DNA of 23,261 nucleotides. Origin: Bacteroidales bacterium. GTDB lineage: Bacteria; Bacteroidota; Bacteroidia; Bacteroidales; JAGOPY01. Below the pieces are notes generated by a model. It saw nothing but the letters and a program-made list of their open reading frames with translations, was not told where the DNA came from and ran no database searches. The number at the start of each line of letters is the position of its first letter. Within the stretch, counting starts at the first letter, position 1. The position numbers and the translations under genes are program-made. Location: assembly GCA_030638325.1 (NCBI GenBank), contig DAOWEV010000083.1, positions 1 to 23,261 on the forward strand. Direction: 5' to 3'. Below are positions 1 through 6,732 of this stretch, piece after piece.

Positions 1-146
1 AGCACCGGCCAGCGAATATTTCTCCATTTGTGATTACCTGTTTGTGCCTTACACCACTCTTTGTACTCCATGCCCAACTTTACATGGGGCATTTCCTCCA
101 TTGGTTTAGGAGGTATAGGTGGTTTCTTTTTTATATTCTTAAACAT
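1..146 (-). CDS. NosH/NapH-like membrane ferredoxin, N-terminal fragment
   Basis: This is the first 48 or so codons of a minus-strand gene cut by the left window edge. The start ATG (144-146) lies inside the last codons of the NosG-like gene, an 8-base overlap that suggests translational coupling. The visible part begins MFKNIKKKPPIPPKP, is basic and proline-rich, and contains a KWRNIRWPVL stretch of the sort that precedes the first membrane helix in NapH/NosH-type proteins. In clade II nos clusters NosG is commonly followed by NosH, a polytopic membrane protein with 4Fe-4S clusters that passes quinol electrons to periplasmic carriers. The assignment rests mainly on position; no cluster motif or membrane helix is within the window. 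Confidence 0.5.
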   Translation of the reverse strand, partial: MFKNIKKKPPIPPKPMEEMPHVKLGMEYKEWCKAQTGNHKWRNIRWPV

Positions 147-1230
147 GGCTTCCCTGGTTTATAGGTTCAACAATAATACTGGGTTCCTGCGTAGGACAAA
201 CCATTACACAAACCCCACAACCTGTACAGCCGTCAAGCACCTTTGGTTTGTATCCAATATTTCCGTTAATATCCCGGTATTCTTCCATGGTGATAGCCTT
301 GCATCCGATCGGGCATTCAGTAACACACAGATCACATATTTCCCTGTCGAATGATTTATCCTTGAGGGGTGTTGCCTTCAATTCACGATTGTTTTGAAGT
401 TGTTCTCCGCCGCTAAAGTTCCCATCTCCAGCTACACCCTTTCCTTCACCTCTTCCTTCACCTCTTCCTTCACCCCTTCCTTCACCCCTTCCTTCACCCC
501 TTCCTTCACCTCTTCCTTCACCTCTTCCTTCACCCCTTCCTTCACCTCTTCCTTCACCCCTTCCTTCACCTCTTCCTTCACCCCTTTCTTCACCTCTTCC
601 TTCACCTCTACCCAAACCTTTCCCTTTTCCCCTGCCCCTTTCCGGAGATCTGTATACTCCATCAAAGTCAGGGCCACGTGGTGTACCTTTAAACCCTTCT
701 CCTTTTATCGCAAGGCAAGTATTCTCATTCACCTTAGCGACGCCCATTATTACAGCTTCCTTCATAGCTTCTATTTGCACCCGGAAAGGGTTAAAATCCG
801 GATCAGTAACATCCCTGCCTTTCTCATATTCCCCAATTGCGTTTGCACCTGCATCTTTGAATTGATTAAAATCTAATACTGCCGTTGGACAGGTCTCAAC
901 ACATTGCAATGAATCGCATGAAAAATCACAGGCCTGTTCCCGGACATCAATATATGGAGTGCCATAAGATAATCCTTCCTTAATACCGGCGAGCTTAATG
1001 GCAAAGACAGGACATATCTGAACACATAATCCGCATTTGATACAACCGTAAATAAAGTCTCGCTCAGATATTGCACCGGGCGGCCTCAGAAAATCCTGCC
1101 TTCGAATATCTTTACCTCTTACTTTCTGAATAAGGCCAACTCCAGCGCCAACGGCAGCCATGGCAGTAACTGCCACCGCACCTGATATTAAAAACTGGCG
1201 CCTGCTAAGGTCTGTGTTGTTTTTCTTCAT
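139..1230 (-). CDS. NosG/NapG-like Tat-exported polyferredoxin with a GEGR repeat insert
   Basis: A 363-residue protein with a twin-arginine signal (SRRQFLISG, residues 9-17) followed by an Ala/Val-rich hydrophobic stretch, so it is probably exported folded by Tat. Four 4Fe-4S cluster motifs are visible: C63-C66-C69-C73, C101-C105-C110-C114, C299-C302-C306-C310 and C335-C338-C341-C345. This four-cluster layout with a Tat signal is typical of NapG/MauM/NosG proteins, which pair with a NapH/NosH membrane protein to move electrons from the quinone pool to periplasmic reductases. Its place between a copper receptor and a NosH-like start within a nos cluster favours NosG. The odd feature is an insert at about residues 209-264 made of 14 copies of a GEGR-type tetrapeptide between clusters 2 and 3. 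The flanking sequence is also Gly/Arg/Lys-rich. It follows the TonB receptor gene after an 82-base gap. Confidence 0.85.
   Translation of the reverse strand: MKKNNTDLSRRQFLISGAVAVTAMAAVGAGVGLIQKVRGKDIRRQDFLRPPGAISERDFIYGCIKCGLCVQICPVFAIKLAGIKEGLSYGTPYIDVREQACDFSCDSLQCVETCPTAVLDFNQFKDAGANAIGEYEKGRDVTDPDFNPFRVQIEAMKEAVIMGVAKVNENTCLAIKGEGFKGTPRGPDFDGVYRSPERGRGKGKGLGRGEGRGEERGEGRGEGRGEGRGEGRGEGRGEGRGEGRGEGRGEGRGEGRGEGRGEGKGVAGDGNFSGGEQLQNNRELKATPLKDKSFDREICDLCVTECPIGCKAITMEEYRDINGNIGYKPKVLDGCTGCGVCVMVCPTQEPSIIVEPINQGSHV
441..608 (-). repeat. 12-bp in-frame tandem repeat, 14 copies, inside the NosG-like gene
   Basis: Fourteen consecutive 12-bp units, TTCCTTCACCTC or TTCCTTCACCCC on the plus strand, run from 441 to 608. 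Read on the coding minus strand each unit is Gly-Glu-Gly-Arg. One unit (585-596) carries a single change that gives Gly-Glu-Glu-Arg. Units differ mainly at one synonymous position (T/C), so the array is old enough to carry silent variation but still tightly conserved. Because 12 is a multiple of 3, copy-number change preserves the reading frame. Confidence 0.95.
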
Positions 1231-1281
1231 ATCAATTTATTATTGTATTTGCACAATTTGTAAAATTAACTATTCTGTGTT

Positions 1282-1305
1282 AACCGACGGGTTAACCCGT
1301 TGGTT
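1282..1305. other. Inverted repeat between the TonB receptor and NosG-like genes
   Basis: Two 12-base arms (1282-1293 and 1294-1305) are complementary except for one C/T difference that still allows a G-U pair in RNA. They would form a 10-bp stem with a TTAA loop just after the TGA stop of the TonB receptor gene. No T-run follows on the minus strand, so it is not a classical intrinsic terminator. It could be a weak terminator, an mRNA-processing or stability element, or a protein-binding palindrome. Confidence 0.6.
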
Positions 1306-1312
1306 CATTATA

Positions 1313-3400
1313 TCAAAATTTAAATTTAACTCCAAAATTAAAGCTCCTGCCCGGTTCATAATACAAGCTTTGCTCGTTCAAATTCTTATATGGGCGACTC
1401 AGGTGGTCCGCATAATTTTTATTAAAAATGTTAGTAACAGCAAATTGTAATTCAAGCATCTCTATCGGTGTATATGAAAAAAAGAAATCGAAGACTGCAA
1501 AACCGGGTGTTGTCGACTCATCAAAGCTCTCGGATACCCTGTTTTGCGTTGCATCAATTCTAACTTTTGCATCTGCCGTAATCTTTTCTGTAAAATACCC
1601 CAGGGAAGAATTAATTGCAAACGGAGGAATCTCAGGCAAGGGCTCATCCCACGATTTATTCTGTGCAAAAGTGTAAGCAGCATTAATATTGTACCTGAAT
1701 TTCTCCAGAAATCTTATATCAAATCCTGCTTCGAAGCCATACCGGTATGCTTCATCAATATTGGTAAATCTTTTTGCAAACTTTGGGTCCATGCAGGGCA
1801 GAAATTTCCTTGGCAGTGTCGTATCTACCTTTGAAGTGATATAATTAGTCATGTATGAATAAAATATGTCACCGTATAAAATTGCCGATTTCCATCTTTT
1901 CTCTATCCTGATATCTGTCTGATAATTCGTTTCCGGTTTCAGGTTTGGATTACCGACATATTCATAGGCATCCATTCCGACATTAAAATGATTGATAAAA
2001 AGTTCAGTTAACTCCGGTGACCTTACACCCCGGCCTGCAGCCCATTGAATCTCGACACTCCCGGTAACCTCCCATGTTAATGATGTATTCATGCTAATAT
2101 TCAGGTCATTATCAGGCTGGACATCATTATCATATAATTCCATAAAATCAGGTGCCGGATCATCAATTGCATATGTTATATAATCCAATCTTACCCCCAG
2201 TAACCATAGAAGAGAATTATTTACCTCATATTTATTTTCAAAAAACAATCCCAGGTCATTCTTCTTTGAATTCTGCCATACCAGGTCTTTTTTGACTACA
2301 GGAGGATCATAAACTGCACCGGTACAAGCATTTTTATAGATTTCTCTGGTACGTGTGCCATCTTTCCCAATATGTTTGAAATCAATACCAACATACATCA
2401 AATCGTTTTCAGAAACTTTTATTCCAAGTTCAGTTCTGCCACCATATACCCATGCAGTTACGGGAGTGACAGCATGAACAATTTGATAATTCGGGCGCAG
2501 TTTATTCGACATCTCATGATCCACATATGAACCGAAGATCTTTGCTTTTAATAAAAAAACAGATTTTGATAAATTACTTCCCTGGTAATCGACGGCAAGC
2601 ATGCTGGAGTTGTCCTTATCGGCATCCATTGGTAAGCCGGCATGTAAAATATCTTTTGCAAACCCCTGGTTCCAGCTGATCTGGATACGATGGTTATCTG
2701 CCGGGGTTAATCCAAGCTTAAAAGAATACCCAAATCTGTTGAATGAAGATGGGATCTCCTCGCCTGATCCACTTTTATAATTCCCAAAATTCTTATATCC
2801 CGCATCAAACAACACATCATAGCCTTTATTAACCAGCATTAAATTAACTCCGCCAAAATAATTTGAACCATTTGTCTGATATCCTCCACCCACCGAGCCT
2901 GACACTTTGAGTTCATCAGATTTTTCAGGGCGTTTTGTAATAATATTCAAAACTCCTCCGGTAGATGGGCCAAACCTCACACTATAAGGCCCTTTGATAA
3001 CTTCAACCTTTTCAATATTCTCCGGCGCTATCTGGGATATTGCAGGATCCATACGGTTTGGGCAGGCATTGGTGCTTGTACTTCCACCATTGAACTGAAC
3101 ATTTAATTGCTCATATTTAAACCCCCTCAGAACCGGCTCCATTGCGAAATTACCTCTTTTAATCACCCCAAATCCCGCTTGCCTTTTAAAAATCTCCCCG
3201 ACATCATGCGGATTCTCCAGTTTAAGTGTTTCTCCGCTGATATTTGTTTTTAGTATGTCATCACCTCTTTTTGCTTCGACGAGTATCTCCTCAAGATAAA
3301 TTGTATCCGCCTGTGACATCACCGCCAGTGGATTACATAAAACACTTACGGTTAAAGAAATTACTAATGTTATAAATCTATTATTCATAATTACATGCAA
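1313..3400 (-). CDS. OprC/NosA-like TonB-dependent outer-membrane copper receptor
   Basis: A 695-residue outer-membrane receptor with an N-terminal signal peptide (about 1-30), a plug domain (about 40-155, with a GPYSVRFGPSTGGVLNIIT segment typical of TonB plugs) and a beta-barrel ending in the C-terminal Phe expected of outer-membrane proteins (VKFKF). It has the copper-ligand pattern known from OprC/NosA: a CxxxM motif within NACPNRMDP (C113 and M117) and an HxM motif in the barrel (H305 and M307, VDHEM). OprC uses a Cys/Met and His/Met set to bind copper. The context is a nos cluster, whose NosZ enzymes need many copper atoms, which supports copper import. A second in-frame ATG lies four codons downstream of the chosen start; either still leaves a signal peptide. 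Family assignment is firm, and copper specificity is well supported by the motifs. Confidence 0.88.
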   Translation of the reverse strand: MHVIMNNRFITLVISLTVSVLCNPLAVMSQADTIYLEEILVEAKRGDDILKTNISGETLKLENPHDVGEIFKRQAGFGVIKRGNFAMEPVLRGFKYEQLNVQFNGGSTSTNACPNRMDPAISQIAPENIEKVEVIKGPYSVRFGPSTGGVLNIITKRPEKSDELKVSGSVGGGYQTNGSNYFGGVNLMLVNKGYDVLFDAGYKNFGNYKSGSGEEIPSSFNRFGYSFKLGLTPADNHRIQISWNQGFAKDILHAGLPMDADKDNSSMLAVDYQGSNLSKSVFLLKAKIFGSYVDHEMSNKLRPNYQIVHAVTPVTAWVYGGRTELGIKVSENDLMYVGIDFKHIGKDGTRTREIYKNACTGAVYDPPVVKKDLVWQNSKKNDLGLFFENKYEVNNSLLWLLGVRLDYITYAIDDPAPDFMELYDNDVQPDNDLNISMNTSLTWEVTGSVEIQWAAGRGVRSPELTELFINHFNVGMDAYEYVGNPNLKPETNYQTDIRIEKRWKSAILYGDIFYSYMTNYITSKVDTTLPRKFLPCMDPKFAKRFTNIDEAYRYGFEAGFDIRFLEKFRYNINAAYTFAQNKSWDEPLPEIPPFAINSSLGYFTEKITADAKVRIDATQNRVSESFDESTTPGFAVFDFFFSYTPIEMLELQFAVTNIFNKNYADHLSRPYKNLNEQSLYYEPGRSFNFGVKFKF

Positions 3401-3513
3401 TTAGCTTTCGATCCGACAAAATTGAAAAAACATAAGATTAAAATACATTCACAAATTCGATTAGAAAATAAAACTGAACGGATTAAGCCGTTATGCGGAT
3501 AAAGGAAAAATAA

Positions 3514-3915
3514 TTATGAATATGTTTTGGGAGGCGGGTTTGGGACTTCCTGAAAAGTCTCTTTGATGGAAATTGTGTAAGTGTTGAATTTAAATTCAGT
3601 ATTACGTGGTTTTCGGGTGTTTATCAGGGTTTCCGAAGAAATATAAACAAGGTTGCTGGTTTCTACATTTGTCTCCGGGGGAACATTTTGTTTTTTAGCA
3701 TGATCTCCGGTTTTGGCCCTTTCTATCAATGCTTTGAGATAACACAAATCACCAACAAGGGAATTGTTATCATTAGCTGTACTTATGATGCAATTATCCT
3801 CTGAAAAACGTTTATTGCCAATGTTGTAATAAATATATGGCAAATATGGAATAATAATAAGAACGACATATACTATCAATAATAATACACTAAATGCTTG
3901 TTGTTTGCTAAACAT
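3514..3915 (-). CDS. Small membrane protein upstream of the copper receptor, function unknown
   Basis: A 133-residue protein from the ATG at 3913-3915, or 149 residues if the in-frame ATG at 3963 is used. I prefer the shorter form because its N-terminus, MFSKQQAF, leads straight into a hydrophobic segment (SVLLLIVYVVLIIIPYLPY), whereas the extra 16 residues are hydrophilic. The rest is probably periplasmic, with two cysteines (in the EDNC and GDLCYL segments) and a proline-rich C-terminus (NPPPK). I do not recognise a named family. It is encoded 113 bases upstream of the receptor on the same strand, so it may be a co-transcribed accessory factor for copper import or a TonB-system partner; that is inference from position only. 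Confidence 0.65.
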   Translation of the reverse strand: MFSKQQAFSVLLLIVYVVLIIIPYLPYIYYNIGNKRFSEDNCIISTANDNNSLVGDLCYLKALIERAKTGDHAKKQNVPPETNVETSNLVYISSETLINTRKPRNTEFKFNTYTISIKETFQEVPNPPPKTYS

Positions 3916-4038
3916 CAGTGGGTTAGCCTCAGGGTTTCTATATTTTGCCCAACATTTGCCCATAAATTCGATTAGTATCGCCTTTGAAAATCCATGTCTG
4001 CAGGCATGACTTATTTAGGCGGAGAATTAATTAGAGAA

Positions 4039-4046
4039 CAAATATA
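4039..4046 (-). promoter_or_regulatory. Candidate Bacteroidota -7 box, minus strand
   Basis: The minus strand reads TATATTTG, an exact match to the Bacteroidota TAnnTTTG -7 element, upstream of the small membrane protein and copper receptor genes. No clear -33 TTG is found at the usual distance, so support rests on the -7 box and its position. Confidence 0.4.
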
Positions 4047-4065
4047 CGAATTTCTGATTAATCAC

Positions 4066-4073
4066 TATATTTG
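4066..4073 (+). promoter_or_regulatory. Candidate Bacteroidota -7 box, plus strand
   Basis: TATATTTG, an exact TAnnTTTG match, lies 24 bases before the ATG of the plus-strand gene at 4098. It is back to back with the identical minus-strand box at 4039-4046, making a compact divergent promoter region. A -33 element is not evident. Confidence 0.45.
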
Positions 4074-4097
4074 TGTGTTGGAAATAACTAAAACCGA

Positions 4098-4346
4098 ATG
4101 ATAATATCACCAAGCGACCTAACTATCGTTGTTCCTATCATCCGTTGGTTCAAGTTCCGTAAAGACACCAAGAGCGTGATTAAAGCCATCACCCATTTGA
4201 TAGTAAGCGACCCTACCCGCAATTTCACCACCACAAAGCAGATAGCTGAAAAGGTTTCCATGCCTGATGAGAGGGTAAGGGATATATGCCAGAAGTCAAA
4301 ACGGATAAATAGGTACAGCGGTGATGATTACTGGAGGCTGACATGA
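4098..4346 (+). CDS. Small hypothetical protein, possible winged-helix DNA-binding fold
   Basis: An 82-residue basic protein without signal peptide or membrane segment. The C-terminal half (about residues 40-82: FTTTKQIAEKVSMPDERVRDI, then RINRYSGDDYW) has the shape of a helix-turn-helix followed by a short beta wing, so a DNA-binding role is possible. I do not recognise a named family. It opens a three-gene plus-strand block lying against the direction of the surrounding nos genes, and an exact Bacteroidota -7 box sits just upstream. Confidence 0.6.
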   Translation: MIISPSDLTIVVPIIRWFKFRKDTKSVIKAITHLIVSDPTRNFTTTKQIAEKVSMPDERVRDICQKSKRINRYSGDDYWRLT

Positions 4347-4392
4347 GAAAGGCCCGCATGAATAATAACAATCACCAACAAAACAACCAACA

Positions 4393-5079
4393 ATGAGATT
4401 ACTGATATTCTTTTTGCTTTGGGCCCCTGCCATCTTGATATCACAGGACTTAAACACCATCGACCTACAGGTGGACAGTCTGATGACTATTAAGGGTGCT
4501 TATGAGAAAAAGATTGTTGGGGTACAACAGTCTATCGATTCCCTCAATGAGATTAAGACAGGTCTGATGAACCAACATCACCAAGGGGAGAACTATGTGT
4601 GCATCATGGGTACCCTCTTATATGCAGAACCTGGAGGCCATGAGGACTATGGGAAAGTTGTTAAAGGAGATATTGTGAATGTCCTTGAAACGATTGCACA
4701 TGGCAAAAGGGGGATCTATTATTACAAAGTTATTTTTAACGGGCAGATAGGCTTTATCATCGCCGACGCTTTGACAACTGAGGCGATATATAATGCTTCC
4801 ATTAACAGGGAGGCAGAACACAAGAAAAGACTAATCGAGTCGGAGGCAGAACACAGGAAAAGTCTAATCGAGGAGTATGGAGAGGTGACTGCAAACAAGA
4901 TATTAAGGCATACATATTGGATAGGGATGACTAAAGATATGGCAATTAAAAGCCTTGGCTCACCTGACGATATTAATAGGACAGTAACCGCTGGGGGGAT
5001 AAATGAGCAGTGGGTATATAGAAAAAGAGGGATATATCTGTATTTCGATGATGGCGTGTTAACCACTTTTCAAGATTAA
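4393..5079 (+). CDS. Exported protein with coiled coil, SH3-like and SmpA/BamE-like segments
   Basis: A 228-residue protein with a short signal peptide (MRLLIFFLLWAPAILISQ). A predicted coiled coil (about 20-60) is followed by an SH3-like segment (about 65-130, with LLYAEPGGHEDYGKVVKGD and GQIGFIIADAL resembling bacterial SH3b domains). A charged linker repeats an EAEHKKRLIES / EAEHRKSLIEE pattern. The C-terminal segment (about 172-228: IGMTKDMAIKSLGSPDDIN, then EQWVYRKRGIYLYFDDG) has the SmpA/OmlA (BamE)-like pattern of small lipoprotein domains. It is envelope-located, with no enzymatic motif. It starts 46 bases after the small upstream gene and is probably co-transcribed. The actual role is unknown. 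Confidence 0.75.
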   Translation: MRLLIFFLLWAPAILISQDLNTIDLQVDSLMTIKGAYEKKIVGVQQSIDSLNEIKTGLMNQHHQGENYVCIMGTLLYAEPGGHEDYGKVVKGDIVNVLETIAHGKRGIYYYKVIFNGQIGFIIADALTTEAIYNASINREAEHKKRLIESEAEHRKSLIEEYGEVTANKILRHTYWIGMTKDMAIKSLGSPDDINRTVTAGGINEQWVYRKRGIYLYFDDGVLTTFQD

Positions 5080-5215
5080 GAACAATAATCACTGTTATAT
5101 TATTCATTATGAGCGAACAGAATGACATTTTAGTTAATTTGTAAATGGAAAAAAGAGGGGGGCTATTGCTATTATTTTCAGTTATGGTACATTAAAAAAT
5201 CAACATAGAAACATT

Positions 5216-6034
5216 ATGAAAATAAAAAGTATTCTTTATGGAGCGATTTTCTTGACAATTGTATCAAGTTGCGGAGTTCCTCAAGCCGATTATGACAAAT
5301 TAAAGGTAGAAAATGAACGTCTTAAAACTGAATTAGATGAATGTAAATTCGGAGCAGAAAGAATTACCGCTGCTGTTGAGAAAGCTTATTTGGAGAAAAA
5401 ATATTCTCTTGCAAGACAAAATATTGAAATATTGTATGAAAAACATCCCGAGTCTCCTAAAAATAAAGAATTTAAAGAATTACTAAAAACAATTGAGAAA
5501 GAAGAACTTGCTGAGAATAAAAGAAAAGAAGCGGAGGAGAAGGAACGGATTAGATTAGCTAATCTAAATAAAACAGGAATGTGGACTATTCGTTATTATG
5601 TAGATGAATTTGGAGAACCTACTAAAGAAGGATATATATCTAATAAATATTTAATTCGTGGGACATTTAGTAATACCGCGACACAAGATTCAGAACTGGA
5701 TGTTAGATTCCTGATTACTAATTCTTCAGACATTTCAATAAAACTTTTTGAATACGCAGGAAACAATCCTGTAAAAGCATATTCTTATGATAGTTATACT
5801 GTTTTAGTTCAAGATAAAGACGGGAAACGATTGAAATTAAGCGCGGTTAATTATTCTTCTGATAGACTTAGTTTTGATAAAACAGCATCGAGACAAGTAC
5901 ATAATGCCTTAATGAAAGGAGGAACATTAAAATTTAGAATTACCGAGAATGATACTCCAACAACCCAATATCAATTTACAATTCAAAAAGCAGATTGGTA
6001 TGAAAACGCATATCGGAAACTGAAGGAATCTTAA
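5216..6034 (+). CDS. Lipoprotein with coiled-coil N-terminus, function unknown
   Basis: A 272-residue lipoprotein with the signal MKIKSILYGAIFLTIVSSCG and a lipobox ending in VSSC. Residues about 25-115 are strongly charged and helical, including an ELAENKRKEAEEKERIRLA coiled coil and a possible TPR-like helical pair (KKYSLARQNIEILYEKHPES). The rest (about 120-272) looks beta-rich (WTIRYYVDEFGEPTKEGYI) and I do not recognise it. The gene is visibly more AT-rich than the nos genes around it, which fits a later acquisition. It lies 136 bases after the SH3-like gene on the same strand. Confidence 0.7.
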   Translation: MKIKSILYGAIFLTIVSSCGVPQADYDKLKVENERLKTELDECKFGAERITAAVEKAYLEKKYSLARQNIEILYEKHPESPKNKEFKELLKTIEKEELAENKRKEAEEKERIRLANLNKTGMWTIRYYVDEFGEPTKEGYISNKYLIRGTFSNTATQDSELDVRFLITNSSDISIKLFEYAGNNPVKAYSYDSYTVLVQDKDGKRLKLSAVNYSSDRLSFDKTASRQVHNALMKGGTLKFRITENDTPTTQYQFTIQKADWYENAYRKLKES

Positions 6035-6240
6035 AAAGTAGAAATGAAAATAAAGAATAACGCACGATAATCGAATAGACAGCTGTTCAGTCAGGGTAGG
6101 TAGGACAAAGAAAAAAGGACGACCACAACTAAGCAGCCACCCCACACAACAAACGATCATGACGGTCGCTTGCTAAGATGACGCTAAGATACCAAAAACA
6201 GGCCGAGTTTAAAGTTTTTTGTTACATATTTGAACACTGA

Positions 6241-6668
6241 GGCCTGGAGATGCACCGGAGTGTCTATTGCCCTGTTTTCCGCACTCCTTGAAAAATAGAT
6301 TATTAAACCTTCATAATAAACAGTCTAATTGCTATTTATGTTTCTGGCTTTGCGATTTTGGGTGTCCCACTATCTTTATAGCATTTTTGTTTAAATATTA
6401 GCCCCAAGGGGGCGGTAATCAACAGCCCCGGGCATCAGCCCGGGGATTATGTAATACAATGTAACATAAGCACCACAGGTGCGTAATCAATGATTTCGCC
6501 CCGATGGGGCTATGGGGGTATAGCACATCATTAACCCCGAGCTACTCTCGGGGCTACTGATTTATGCACCTTTGGTGCTTGAAAATTGTAAATTATAGTT
6601 TAACTTTTCTTTATGAGTGTCCTTATGCGGAAAACAGGAGGCCTGGTGGTGTGCCGGAGCACCTATTG
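6241..6668. repeat. Repeat composite: direct repeats outside 13-bp inverted repeats
   Basis: A 29-base near-direct repeat occurs at 6241-6269 and 6640-6668 (22 of 29 identical). Immediately inside lie perfect 13-bp inverted repeats, CCTGTTTTCCGCA at 6271-6283 and its complement at 6626-6638, one base from each direct repeat. The interior (about 340 bases) includes the dispersed repeat at 6397-6586 and has no credible ORF. The layout resembles a non-autonomous mobile element with terminal inverted repeats, although 29 diverged bases is too long for an ordinary target-site duplication. The stretch 6035-6240 before it holds nothing I can identify. Confidence 0.65.
6397..6586. repeat. Dispersed palindromic intergenic repeat, copy 1
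   Basis: A chain of short hairpins: CCCCAAGGGGGCGG, then CCCCGGGCATCAGCCCGGGG, GCACCACAGGTGC, GCCCCGATGGGGC, ACCCCGAGCTACTCTCGGGG and GCACCTTTGGTGC. The same modules in the same order recur at 23064-23261. No protein is encoded. It is a REP/MITE-like non-coding element of the sort found in Bacteroidota intergenic regions. Confidence 0.85.
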
Positions 6669-6732
6669 TCATTGGAGTTTTCTATGGATGCAATATTATG
6701 ACTTATAAATCAATCGCTACATCGTTCAATCG

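Noticed and set aside
61..354. Plus-strand ORF at the left edge
   Set aside because: It overlaps the C-terminal cluster motifs of the NosG-like gene and the NosH-like start on the other strand, and has no family features.
394..876. Plus-strand ORF rich in FTSSFTPSFT repeats
   Set aside because: It is the antisense reading of the 12-bp repeat inside the NosG-like gene, whose minus-strand frame has clear 4Fe-4S motifs and a Tat signal.
6035..6240. Integron attC-like site after the plus-strand gene block
   Set aside because: There are scattered AACG and CGTTA-like pieces, but no paired core sites, no integrase gene and no second attC in the window.
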